Assembly: GCA_963575745.1 (NCBI GenBank)
Contig: CAUYUJ010020545.1
Span: forward strand, 30,001-94,000
Source: Prorocentrum cordatum
Taxonomy: Eukaryota; Sar; Dinophyceae; Prorocentrales; Prorocentraceae
Direction: 5' to 3'
Length of the DNA: 64,000 nucleotides
Shown here: positions 1 to 9,689 of the stretch, in pieces
Numbering within the stretch: the stretch's first letter is position 1
How the letters are laid out: every line of letters starts with the position of its first letter
The notes under the pieces: generated by a model
The model's database searches: none
The model's input: the letters and a program-made list of their open reading frames with translations, nothing else
What the model was told of the DNA's origin: nothing
Program-made: the position numbers and the translations under genes

Positions 1-9
1 CCATCCTTT

Positions 10-207
10 GATACCTTGGGCAAGCCGTAGCTTGCAAGCGAGGCATGCCGCTCCAGAGTGCCCGCGTGATGAGATTGGTGTGACGATCCTTTTCCCATAG
101 CATTCGCAGATACCTTGGGCAAGCCGTAGCTTGCAAGCGAGGCATGCCGCTCCAGAGTGCCCGCGTGATGAGATTGGTGTGACGATCCTTTTCCCATAGC
201 ATTCGCA
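10..207. repeat. 99-bp tandem repeat, two copies
   Basis: Two consecutive copies (10-108 and 109-207) read essentially identically, each starting GATACCTTGGGCAAGCC and ending CATTCGCA. The unit contains a short inverted repeat (GCAAGCCGTAGCTTGC). No coding potential is apparent. Confidence 0.9.
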
Positions 208-330
208 GTTGAAGTCCGAGTAGGGCTCTCAGAATTGAGAGTCCGCGTGATAGACCAGGCAAATCCGTTCACAATGAGGCCGAATGATGATGATGAGGAG
301 GAGGAGGCGGAGGAGGACGACGACGTCAGT

Positions 331-864
331 CGCCTGGCGCTGAACCCTTCGGGGCTCGTGCCAGGTGCGAGCAGCGCTGAACCCTTCGGGGCTCGTGCTA
401 CTCCAAGTGGGAGCGCTGAACCCTTCGGGGCTCGTGCTCCCAGTCACCTGGCGCTGAACCCTTCGGGGCTCGTGCCAGGTGCGAGCAGCGCTGAACCCTG
501 CGGGGCTCGTGCTACTCCAAGTGGGAGCGCTGAACCCTTCGGGGCTCGTGCTCCCAGTCACCTGGCGCTGAACCCTTCGGGGCTCGTGCCAGGTGCGAGC
601 AGCGCTGAACCCTTCGGGGCTCGTGCTACTCCAAGTGGGAGCGCTGAACCCTTCGGGGCTCGTGCTCCCAGTCACCTGGCGCTGAACCCTTCGGGGCTCG
701 TGCCAGGTGCGAGCAGCGCTGAACCCTGCGGGGCTCGTGCTACTCCAAGTGGGAGCGCTGAACCCTTCGGGGCTCGTGCTCCCAGTCACCTGGCGCTGAA
801 CCCTTCGGGGCTCGTGCCAGGTGCCAGCAGCGCTGAACCCTGCGGGGCTCGTGCTACTGAGTCG
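331..864. repeat. Tandem array of 14 UUCG-loop hairpins (114-bp higher-order unit)
   Basis: A core GCTGAACCC-TTCG-GGGCTCGT starts at 339, 376, 415, 453, 490, 529, 567, 604, 643, 681, 718, 757, 795 and 832. Three different core contexts make a 114-bp unit repeated almost five times. Each core is flanked by arms that differ between contexts but stay complementary: CCTGGC/GCCAGG, TGGGAGC/GCTCCCA and GAGCAGC/GCTACTC. The core itself closes on CCC(TTCG)GGG, or TGCG in copies 5, 11 and 14. Because 114 is a multiple of three, long frames are open on both strands; this follows from the periodicity and is not evidence of a protein. Confidence 0.9.
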
Positions 865-1117
865 TGTTGTACCGTCTTGATTATCATTCATACACTCATT
901 GTGCCTTGTGAATAAGGGGCCACTAACGCCAATTTTTTTTTTAGGTCCCGGGGCCCGCCTTTGAAAATCTGAAGATTTTGCATTGAAGCGCTGCCAGGGC
1001 ATTTCCAGCCACGAATTCCTGACGCGTTTCGTATGTTTTGTCTCGTTGATTTTTGTTGCACGGTATTTGGGGTTCCGGAGCATTGTTTCTCACTCCCGGG
1101 AGCCCTCCGGTGCCCGA
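865..1117. other. No feature recognised
   Basis: Non-repetitive sequence between the hairpin array and the GAT/GGA tract. I see no exon, RNA gene or repeat here. Confidence 0.4.
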
Positions 1118-1383
1118 CAAAAATGACGATGACGATGACGATGCTACGCCGAGGACGATGACGATATTACGCCGAGGACGATGAGGATGATGATGCGGAT
1201 GCTGATGCTGATGATGATGATGCCGATGCGGATTATGATGATGGTGATGATGATGAGGAGGAGGAATAGGGTGACGATGGTGATGCTGCCGATTATGCTG
1301 CTGATGATTCTGCTGATGATGCTGCTGATGATGAGGGAGGAGGAGGAGGAAGAGGAGGAGGAGGAGGAGGAGGAGGAGGAGGA
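1118..1383. repeat. Degenerate GAT/GAC tract passing into a GGA microsatellite
   Basis: GACGATGACGATG-type triplets (1118-1340, with two copies of a CTACGCCGAGGACGATGA-like motif) run into pure GGA triplets at about 1338-1383. Reading frames through it encode Asp/Met/Glu or Ser/Ile runs only. Confidence 0.85.
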
Positions 1384-1894
1384 ATGAGAAGTATGAGGAA
1401 CGAGGAGCGAGGAGCGAGGAGACATCAGGAAATCGTTCTCGCACGCTTTCTCCGAGCATATCTCGTGGCGGATTCTGAAGTGCCGCTTTGTCTACCGCGC
1501 TTGTCATATAATGCATCTTTGAAACCCCGACTCCGACGTCACCCCCAGGGGCGCGAAGATAATCGCGCCTCGCGCCTCGAGGCCTGGGCTGGAGGGCTGG
1601 GCATAACAGAAACGAGAGCCAGTGAACACATTTATGTATGGTGTGGGTTTTTTTATTTTCTCGGGGTGAAGCCGTGCACGAAACCCTATACATGTCAAGC
1701 GGCTCTGGGATCTCTAATCCAGACTTGCCCGAGGCCAGAGCATAACTCGCCTCCTCGACTCGCAGCTTCCCAGCCCGCTGAGCTCGGATCTCGGCCGACG
1801 GAATACACAGGGGCCCAAGCTTAGGAGGTGGGGTTAAAGTCGAATTCGGATAGAGGCTTCTCCTGATCCTACTACGCTGGGTGCCTAACCCAGG
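1384..1894. other. Unassigned stretch of about 500 bases
   Basis: Mixed-complexity sequence with short frames in several phases. No motif, exon signal or repeat was recognised. Confidence 0.35.
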
Positions 1895-2010
1895 ATAGAA
1901 GAGGAGGAGGAGGAGGAGGAGGAGGGAGAGGAGGAGGAGGAGGAGGAGGAGGAGGAGGAGGAGGAGGCGGAGGAGAATGAGGAGTAGCAGGAGGAGGGGA
2001 CGGAGGATAT
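1895..2010. repeat. GGA microsatellite
   Basis: Nearly uninterrupted GGA/GAG triplets with occasional GGAG interruptions. Confidence 0.85.
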
Positions 2011-2049
2011 TAAGGAGAGATTTTTGAGGCCTCCTGCGAGCCTCTTAGG

Positions 2050-2215
2050 GTCCGCACGGCGGCCGAAAGGCCACCGAAAGACTACCGAAATGCTACCGAA
2101 GGCTATTGGAGGGCTGCGGAATGCGACCGAAGGCTACGGAGGGCGACCGAAAGGCTACGGAGGGTACCGGAACGCTACCGAAGAGCTACCAGAGAGTTAC
2201 AGGCGAGCTGCCGCA
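2050..2215. repeat. Degenerate 11-12 bp repeat based on GCTACCGAAAG
   Basis: About a dozen imperfect copies of CTACCGAAAG/GCTACGGAGGG follow each other. Just downstream (2462-2530) lies a cluster of GTAGCACTAC/CGTAGC motifs with local inverted repeats, immediately 5' of the transposon gene. Confidence 0.7.
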
Positions 2216-2359
2216 AGATCGGCGAGGCAATCGAAAATCAAAAACTCTCCTTGTAATGATGTAGTGTTGTGTGTTGCTTGGGTGTGTGGGGGTATTCTAT
2301 GGAGATCGCCGCGGATGCGTTGAGTTGTTAGCATTGTTAGTGGAAGCTGTAACGTTGAA

Positions 2360-4358
2360 GTGCATTTCTATTGCAAATGTGTAGGCCTCAAACCACTAGG
2401 GAAATTTTCTTCTGCGAAGGGGGAAACGCTCGCAAATTTTCAAAAACGGTGTTTTTCACACCGCCGTAGCACTACAACGTGCTACGTAGCACTACGCAGC
2501 GCTACGGTTAAGATACGTAGCATCACAAGGGCGCTGTTTGGAGCTACGGGAGCAGATGCTGCGTTATATGTGCATCACCCCCATGAGCACCCGCCCCCCC
2601 CAACACAAGCATTACGAAGTGCTGCTACGACTAGTGCTATTACTACCACTAGCGAGCTGGCGAGCAGCCAACCAAGCGAATCCGTGTACGTAGATAGACA
2701 CGGTGCACAGCGATACCACGCTGCAGACGGCGAGCAGCGGCCACTGAAGAGTCTCCTTCGAAAGTACGTGAAGCAAGGTTATGGGCGACTTCATACAGTG
2801 GGCCCTTCTCTGCAGAAGATAACCAGGGAAGCTCGGTGCGCCGCTCTGGCTGGGATTCCAGGAGGCGTTTTAGAACTTGACATAAAGGTTGCGTTCTTCA
2901 GCTTGTTGGTTGTGGCCTTAAAGCGGCACGAGCAGATCTGCGTCGAGGCAGAGTTCCCACTGCTGTGCGACATCGCCAGCAACTGGGGCGGGTGGAAGAG
3001 TTTTGCCTCTGGGTACTTCGACGTCGGGGTGGACGTCGCCAAGAAGCTTCTCATCTCGGCGACCAGTCCCTACGGGCGGCAATCGCCAGATCCAGCGCAG
3101 CGGCCTGACTGGCTTCCGCATTTGGATTGCGTGCAAACAGAAGTATCGAATGCCTGTCGATTTCTTCTCGAGCACGACGCTCTTTATCAGGAAGTTGCGA
3201 AAGCAAGGCCTGAATGCAGCTCGCTCCACATCTTTCTGGGCGAGCTGGAGTGCCGGGTGATGATGAGCATGAAGCATATTTTAGAGGAAGCAGGGGCCGT
3301 GCCAATTTCTCTGGTCTACGACGGCATCTACTTCAGGCCAATGGGGCTTGACGTGCACGACGAGGGCTTCATCGGACTTGTGACTGCAGTCGAAGCCGAG
3401 CACGGCGTATCCTTGCATCTGAAAGACCTAAGCGGCGCGGAGATACCCTGGAGGAGTTCCGCTCCCGAGCCTGGAGAAGGGGCCCGAGGTCAGGGTGGCG
3501 CCCCTCCTTCGCCGCCGTACCACAACGATTTCTCTTCTCTCCTGGCGGCAGCTTGCGAGAAGTCGCAGCAGAAGCTCCAGGCTGTCCCCGGAGAAAATAT
3601 GTGCGCTGTGAGCGCGCTCGCCAATATGGATTTGGTTGCGGGGGGGCCGAGCCAGTCAAAGTTCGCCTGTGGACCATATTCTTACCGACAGTTGCAACAT
3701 ATTTATCCTTCTCTGGCGTTCCAAGAGGCGCAGCTGAGCGACGTGATCTGCGCCGACGCCGCCCACTTCTTCCTGTTGCACATTGGGGCGCCAGGAACTC
3801 GCGGCCACGCTGTTGGTCTTCGCGCCCACGGGGACTCGCAGCAGATGCTGGTGTTCGACTCGCACCAGGACTTCGTGATGCAGATTGGCGATGAGGCCTT
3901 GTGCGACCTGGTTACCCAATGGGACGAGGGCCGACGCCATGCTCGCCTGCTGCAAGTTACCGAAGACGGGCCTGTCGATGGCAACGCCGAGTCAGATTTG
4001 TTGGAATTGATTGCTGGCTCCTCTCGGCCGTGCGTGAAGAAGCCTGCGGGTCAAGGTTGCTTGAGGCGGCCCGCCGAAGCTCCGAGTTCCCCGACGCCCA
4101 AGCAAGGGCGGGCAAGGGCCGCCGCCCGCAGCCTGGTCGGGCGAACGGCAAAGGCGTCAGCGAAGTCTAAGGCATACAGGAACACGAAGTACGTGCGCCA
4201 CGGCAAGCCGACGACGAAGAGCAGGGGCGACCGCGACAAGTGGAGCATCGACCTTGAATCCATCTTGGAGATGCCTGACGATAAGCTCTACCGCCGGTGC
4301 ATCCGCGATAACATCCTGGACAACAAGGAGGGCAAGATGTGTCTTCACTGCTGCAAAG
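2360..4358 (+). CDS. Exon 1: polymerase-palm-like and papain-like protease domains
   Basis: The region around residue 144 reads YGRLHTVGPSLQKI, followed by R and then LELDIKVAF with Asp174. This matches the layout TGRL..PNLQNIP..R..D of family A DNA polymerases before catalytic motif A. A KKLLISATSPYG segment (Lys228/Lys229 to Tyr238-Gly239) resembles motif B (K..YG) of that superfamily, including T7-type RNA polymerases. LVYDGIYF (Asp321) sits where motif C (HDE/HD) belongs, preceded by ELECRVMMSMKHIL. Spacing A-B-C is 55 and 82 residues, somewhat compact. Further on, NMCAVSAL (Cys415), GHAVGL (His483) and VFDSH (Asp500) give a Cys-His-Asp order seen in papain-fold peptidases. A Lys/Arg-rich linker follows, then the first half of a zinc ribbon (Cys661, Cys664). 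The polymerase call is inference from motif order and could be wrong; the protease could also be an OTU- or Josephin-like deubiquitinase. Confidence 0.5.
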
Positions 4359-4473
4359 GTTTGGCGGCTGGGAATCAACGCAAACACGCTCGCTGCAGAC
4401 GGGGGGAGGGGGCTTGGGGATGAGGGGTCGCGAGGTTGGCGGGCGTGGCCGTTGATTCCCACTGCGCCTAGAG
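4359..4473 (+). other. 115-nt intron with terminal inverted repeats (introner-like)
   Basis: The donor is AAAG|GTTTGG and the acceptor is CCTAGAG|GTAGAC, both within a shared AGGT direct repeat. TGGGAATCAACG (4369-4380) is the reverse complement of CGTTGATTCCCA (4450-4461), with GGCG/CGCC extending the arms. Exon 1 otherwise stops at 4421-4423. Splicing restores the frame and places CLHCCKGRLG in continuity with the rest of a zinc ribbon. Confidence 0.75.
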
Positions 4474-5399
4474 GTAGACTCGGCTGTCTCCGCAAGGTGA
4501 AAGGCCGCGGCCTTCGGTACAGGTGCAACCGCAAGGGCTGTCAGAAGTTCACTGTTCCACATGCTCATCACCCCGTCTTCTCTACTGGGTGGGGGGCCAC
4601 GCATTCGCCTTTCAAGAAGCAGGTGGCCATCTTGTTCAGCATTCTAGCAGGAGGAAGCAATCCCACGATTCGCAGATTGATCTCGTCCGCAAACCACAAG
4701 GCGATCGAAAGGATCTCGATTGCCGTGAAGAAGCAGCGCGAGAAGTTTGTCAAGAAGCGAGAGAAGACGATCGTTTTCGGGGTTGGCAACGACCGCGACT
4801 GGAGGGACGCTGAAGCAGATGAAGCAGTCTTTGGAAGGGCAGCCAAGGCGGACGACCCCGAGAGCGTGGAATGGGAGCAATGGGCGGGCATCGTGGAGCG
4901 AGGCCGGCCCGAGTCGCTGGTGCTGGCGAAGACTACCGCGGCTCCCACGGTGAAGAGGGCTCCTGGGCCAGGCGCAATCAGGAAGGTCGATTGGGCGCCT
5001 CTGGCAAACCGCTACTTGAAAGGTAGGCGCATTATTTTGCATACGGACCGCGCTAAGAGCTACGCCATGCGAGTTGAGGGAGTGTTGCACGATTCAGTGC
5101 GGCACTGCAAAAAGAGAGTGAAAAAGAATGGCAAGTGGGTGTGGATGAAGCCGTGCTACGCGCGCTTGGCAACTCATAAGCTTCCATGTGGTAGGAAGTT
5201 GCGCACAAAGGCCGGCTCCCAGGTTATCGACAGCGCTTGGAAATACATCCGCTCAACCTTGGGAGGCCAGACAATGGTGCCCAATTCTGAGACGGCCGCC
5301 ACTGCAATTCGCAGCGCCCAGTGGCTTTACTGGCACAGGGGCAAAGACCTTTGGGCCGAGATGGGATCCACGTTCTGTGCCAACTTTTGGCGGAGGTAA
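4474..5399 (+). CDS. Exon 2: IS1595/Merlin-like (ISXO2-type) DDE transposase
   Basis: This encodes the second half of a zinc ribbon (RYRCNRKGC, Cys684 and Cys689 of the spliced protein), followed by a helical region and the catalytic core. The first acidic site is in EADEAVFGR (Asp782/Glu783, at 4818). The second is in ILHTDRAKSYA (Asp858, at 5046), where the usual pattern is hydrophobic-TD...Y. The third is in VIDSAWKYIR (Asp919, at 5229), which takes the place of the family's IEGFW..LK. Upstream, WEQWAGIVERG fits the W.G.VERG strand of the family. Asp rather than Glu at the third site is the notable deviation. The transposase would cut and rejoin DNA ends. The stop is TAA at 5397-5399. No indels are visible, so the copy may be recent. 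Confidence 0.8.
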
Positions 5400-5488
5400 A
5401 TTGTTACTGCAAACTTGGACAGCGATGGTGTCCTCGTACTTCTTTGCTTTGAAAAGGGCTTCAAGGTAGATCTCAGAGGGGGGCACGC

Positions 5489-5525
<37 letters not shown>

Positions 5526-5620
5526 CATACATATATATATATATATATACATACATATAAACATATATGTATATGCACAGCATATATATAATACAAGCAG
5601 ACCTGTATATACATAAATAA
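5489..5620. repeat. TA/ACATA microsatellite
   Basis: Long runs of TATATA interspersed with CATATA and TACATA, immediately 3' of the transposase stop codon and about 90 nt of unique sequence. Confidence 0.9.
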
Positions 5621-5769
5621 GTATGTCTGTATATTCCCACTCCGCTCCCCCAAAGGGGGGAGGTGTCCGGCCGATTCAGTGTGGATCCGCGTTTGAGGGC
5701 TCGGCCGCGCGTCTGCTCCTGTGCCGCCTGCTCGACTTGCTCCACCTCGCGCCGCGATCGCCAAGAGGT

Positions 5770-5850
5770 GCGTGCGTGTGCATGCGTGTGCGTGTGTGTG
5801 TGTGTGAATGTGTGTGTGTGTGTGTGTGTGTTCGTGTGTGTTCGTGTGTG

Positions 5851-5882
<32 letters not shown>

Positions 5883-5892
5883 CGTGTGTGTG

Positions 5893-5924
<32 letters not shown>

Positions 5925-5966
5925 CGTGTGTGTTTGTGTGTGTGTGCGTGTGTGTGTGTGCTTCCG
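5770..5966. repeat. GT microsatellite with GC and TT interruptions
   Basis: About 200 bases of TGTGTG interrupted by GCGTG and TTCGTG. Frames through it read VCVCV or HTHTH and are not genes. Confidence 0.95.
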
Positions 5967-6051
5967 TGTCCCTGCCCTTCTTCCGCGGCCCCTCTCGCGC
6001 CCCTTCTGGGCCTCTAGCGTGTGGTTCCTCGCCGCCCGGGCCGCCGCCTAC

Positions 6052-6072
6052 CCGTAGCCATTTGGGCTCAAC
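6052..6072 (+). other. Relic of the dinoflagellate spliced leader (DinoSL)
   Basis: The 21 bases starting CCGTAGCCATTT match the conserved dinoflagellate trans-spliced leader at 19 positions. The fourth T of the TTTT run is G, and the final G is C. It is not followed by a GT donor as in an SL RNA gene, so it is best read as the 5' end of a trans-spliced transcript copied back into the genome. Eight bases later the E1 leader module begins. Confidence 0.75.
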
Positions 6073-6079
6073 CACTTTT

Positions 6080-9000
6080 CCTGGCAAGGGCGTCGGCCCA
6101 GTTCTCGTTTAGCTCTTTACCCCCAGAGCCGAGTTGAGACGGGCCGGCGAAAGTCTCCTGCGATAAATTACGAGGTCGCGCAGGGTTGGCGAAGTACAAA
6201 TTTGAGGATGTCTCGAGCGAGCCGTTGGTTTTCCCGGAAAAGGCCTGAGCCTATGGGGTTCTCTTTCAGATGACTCCCCCCCCGGCCTCGACTTGCGTAG
6301 GGCCGGCGAATTTAATTTATGATAAATAACGAGGTCGCGCAGGGCCAGCGAATTCAATGTTGAGGATGTCCCTGGCGAAACGCTGGCTTTTCCCAGAAAG
6401 GGCATATGCCCAGGGCTCTCTTTTTCTCCCTCTGGTCCCGACGGCTGTAGGGCCGGCAAAAGTATTCTGCGATAAGTAATGAGGTCGCGTAGAGCCAGCG
6501 AGTTGAAAAGTTGAGGATGTCCCTAGCGAAACGGCTGTTTTATATAAGTTAGTTGAAGATGTCTCAGGCGAAACGGGTTTTGCAGAGATTCGAGCGGGGG
6601 CCTCGTGGGGGGCCAGAATTCAGAGCATGTCTCAGGCGAAATGCTTGTTTTCACGTGCCCAAGTCGGCAAGGGGGGTATCTAACATGGTTGTCCCTCGCT
6701 GGCGCCCCAGACGACCGCATGTTGGATATGCCCCCTAGATGGGCTGGAACCAAAAGTTTTTACGTGTACAGGCCGTCAGGGGGGTATCTAACAAGGTGGT
6801 CTCGAGCTGGAATCACGTGTTGTCACATGTCCAGGCCAACCAGGGGAGTATCTAACAAGGTGGTCCCGAACTGGAACCACTTGTTTTTACATGTTCAGGC
6901 CACCCAGGAAGGCTATCTAACATGGTGGTCCTGCGCTGGAACCGCGTGTTTTACGTGTCCAGGCCACCCAGAGGGGTATCAAACATGGTGGTCCCGAGCT
7001 GGAACCACGTGTTTTCACGTGCCCAGGCCACCCAGGAGGTATCTAACATGGTTGACCCCAGCAAGGACCACGTGTTTCCACGTGTCCAGGCCACCCAGGG
7101 GTGAATCTAACATGGTGGCCCAGAGGTGGATCCACGTGTTTTTAGGTGTCCAAGCCACCCAGTGGGGTATCGAACATGATTGTCCCGAACTGGAACCATG
7201 TGTTTTTATGTGTCCAGGCCGCCCAGGGGGGTATCTAACATGGCGTCGGGCCCAACGCCGAAGTATCAGGAAACGCATGGGGGACCGAAAAACGCCACCC
7301 GAACACATATCCCAATGCAGAAAAGTGGTGTTCCCTTGCTCTGGACAGGGGGTGGCGCTTTAGGGGCCTCTCCAGGGAAGACGTTGTGAGGATGTCTCGA
7401 GCGGGAGCGCGAATTCAGCGTATCCAGGCCACGCAGGAGGGTATCTGACATAGCTGTCACGAGCAAGGACCATGTGTTTTTACCTTTCCAGGCCACCCAG
7501 GGGGGATTCAACATGGTCGCCTCGAGCTGGAACCATGTGTTTTAACGTGCCTAGGGGGTATCTACCATGGTTGTCCCGAGCTGCAGCCACGTTTTTTTCC
7601 AGGCCACCCAGGTGGATATCTAACATGGTTGTCCCGAGCTTGAACGACGTGTTCTTACGTGTCCAGGCCACCCCCGGGGTATCTGACATGGTTGCCCAGA
7701 GCTGGCACCATTTGTTTTTACGCGTCCAGGCTACTCAGGGGTGTATGTAACATGGTTGTCCCGAGTTGGCACCACGCGTTGTTACTTATCCAGGCCACCC
7801 AGGTGGATTTCTCACATGGTTGTCCTGGACAAGGACCCCGCGTTGTCACGTGCCCAGGCCACACAGGGGTGTATCTAACATGGTTGCCCAGAGCTTTGTC
7901 CCACGTGTGTTTACGTGTCCAGACAACCCAGGGGGGTATCTAACATGATTGTCCCGGATTGGAGCCACATGGTTTTACATGTCCAGGCCGCCCAGGGGGG
8001 TATTTAACATGGCGGAGCCAAGTGCTTTAATGTGTCCAGGCCACAGGGGGGATCTAACATTGGCCTCCTGTGGCCTTCCTGGGGGCCTGGAACGGACGTC
8101 TAACATGAAGATGTGTTGAGGATGTTTCGAGCGAACCACTTGTTTTCACGTGTCCAGTCTGCCCAGGCAGACGTCTAGCATGAGGATGCGTTGAGGATGT
8201 GTTGAGCGAAAAGCTTGTTTGCACGTGTCCAGGTCGCCCAGGCGGATGTCTAGCATGAGGATTTGGGCAGGATGTCTCGAGCGAAACGCTTGTCCCCAGC
8301 ACGTTCCGTAGTGTGTCCCCTTGGCACGTCCCGCGGTGCGTCCCCGTGTCACGTCCCTGGGCACGTCGCTTGGCGCGTCCATTGAGACGTTCCGCGGCGC
8401 GTCCCCCTGGCATGTTCCCTTGTCAATTAGTTTTAGGGCAGCTACTATGTGCTCAGGCAGCTCGAGCTTAAGATCCAGATCAGTTCGGCCAGGACTCGGA
8501 TGCAAAGGAGGACTCGATCCACAACACTGTAGAACACAATCGCGACATGGCACATCGCAGTTCAGCATGGCGCAGCACAGCACAGCCTCCGGCACGGTAC
8601 ATCAAGATCGATACACTCAGCATTGCAATTTGGCACGTTCTTTGGCACGTTCCGTGGCGCGTCCCGTGGCGAGTCCCCTTGGCACGTCGTGCGGTGCGTC
8701 CCCTGGCACGTCCCGTGGCACGTCCATTAGCACGTTCCGTAGCGCGTCCCTTTGGCACGTCCCGCGGTGCGTGCCCATGGCACGTCCCTGGGCACGTCGT
8801 GGTGCGTCCTTTGGGACGTTCCGCGGCGCGTCCTCCTAGCATGTCCCCCTGTCAATTAGCTGTGGGGCAGCCAGCTACTATGTGCTCAGGCAGCTCGAGC
8901 TTAAGATCCAGATCAGTTCGGTCAGGACTCGGATGCAAAGGAAGACTCGATCAGAACGCTATAGAGCACAATCGCGGCATGGCACATCGCAATTCAGCAC

Positions 9001-9622
9001 GGCGCAGCACAGCACAGCTTTCGGTACGCAACATCAAGATCGATACATTCAGCATTGCGCTTGCCCGTCGCCCAATCAGGTGTCTTTGAAACGTTGCCAT
9101 GCCTTACATTTCTATCTTCCTTTCTGGGTTCGTGGGTCGATCATTTACATACGTGCCTATGGATTGGCCCTCCCCAGGGGCGCGCATCTGGTGGTTGAGC
9201 AGAAAAATAGGCTTGCCTGGGAGCGCGGTCCCGTGCCACGTCTTGTGGCACGTTCCCTGACGCGTTGCCTGGCACGTCCCCTGGCGCCTCGCCTGGCACG
9301 TTCCCTCGCACGTTCCGTGGCGCGTCCCGTGGCGAGTCCCCGTGGCACGTCGTGCGGCGCGTCTCTTGGCACGTCCCGTGGCACGTCCATTGGCACGTTC
9401 CGTAGCGCGTCCCTTTGGCACGTCCCGCGGCATGTCCCCATGGCACGTCTCCTGGCACGTCCGCTGGCGCGTCCCTTGGGAAGTTCCACGGCGTGTTCCC
9501 CTGGCATGCCCTCCTGGCATCGCCCAACTGCGTATGCGATTGAGGTCCTTAGAGACGGTTCCATGCTTCGCAATTCTCGATCCTTCTCCGGGTTCGTGGG
9601 TCGATCATGTTCGGCTCACACC
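6080..9622 (+). mobile_element. E1 modular repeat, copy 1 (longest)
   Basis: Module order is the leader three times in succession (about 6080-6545; CCCGGAAAGGGC..GAGCCCAGGG.TTCTC, then GATAAATAACGAGGTCGCG), the 64-bp array (6640-8060), a few copies of the 75-80 bp R1 unit (8105-8310; TTGAGGATGTCTCGAGCGAA), CACGTCC-type R2 units (8300-8425, 8635-8845 and 9235-9510) and tails (8430-8635, 8860-9155 and a remnant near 9540-9615). The tail carries CAGCTCGAGCTTAAGATCC, a CACATCGC..TTCAGCACGG segment, and ends near GGGTTCGTGGGTCGATCATG. No protein is evident. Confidence 0.7.
6640..8060. repeat. 64-bp minisatellite (about 21 degenerate copies)
   Basis: The unit is approximately ACGTGTCCAGGCCACCCAGG, GGGTATCTAACATGGTTGTC, CCGAGCTGGAACCACGTGTTTTT. 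It resembles the R1 unit (ACGTGTCCAGGTCGCCCAGG..GTCTAACATG), so the two arrays share an origin. Interrupted at about 7240-7425 by non-repeat sequence. Confidence 0.85.
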
Positions 9623-9689
9623 GTTTGGGCTCCAGCATCGTATTCCGCTGGTTCCAGAGGCTATACAGTTACGACCGGGTTGCGGTCGT

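Larger units (their letters stand above)
2360..5399 (+). mobile_element. Composite element: polymerase-like, cysteine-protease-like and DDE-transposase domains in one spliced frame
   Basis: Two exons (2360-4358 and 4474-5399) joined across a 115-nt GT-AG intron give 2925 nt, exactly 975 codons including the stop. Domain order is a family-A-like polymerase palm (residues about 130-340), a Cys-His-Asp triad typical of papain-like proteases (about 400-530), a basic linker, then an IS1595/Merlin-like transposase (about 650-974). Pairing a polymerase, a protease and a DDE enzyme is the logic of self-synthesising transposons such as Polintons, but all three families here would be different ones. 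No convincing terminal inverted repeats were found, so the element ends are unknown. The start codon is the first ATG of the open frame and is not confirmed; real coding similarity seems to begin nearer 2650. Confidence 0.6.

Noticed and set aside
229-1083. Long open frames on both strands through the hairpin array
   Set aside because: The 114-bp period is divisible by three and lacks stops in these frames; the product would be a pure repeat with no protein-like features.
4400-4425. Simple frameshift at the G-run as explanation for the broken transposon frame
   Set aside because: A GT-AG intron with inverted-repeat ends restores the zinc ribbon exactly and leaves no extra residues, whereas a G-run shift would leave about 35 unrelated ones.
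4254-4470. Independent second gene starting at ATG 4254
   Set aside because: The first 73 codons are the wrong frame of exon 1 plus intron sequence; splicing explains the downstream transposase better.
5623-6112. Frames encoding VCVCV or HTHTH
   Set aside because: Products of the GT microsatellite.
6605-7363. 252-codon frame in the 64-bp array
   Set aside because: Arises from repeat units; neighbouring units are in different frames and the repeat is not codon-periodic.
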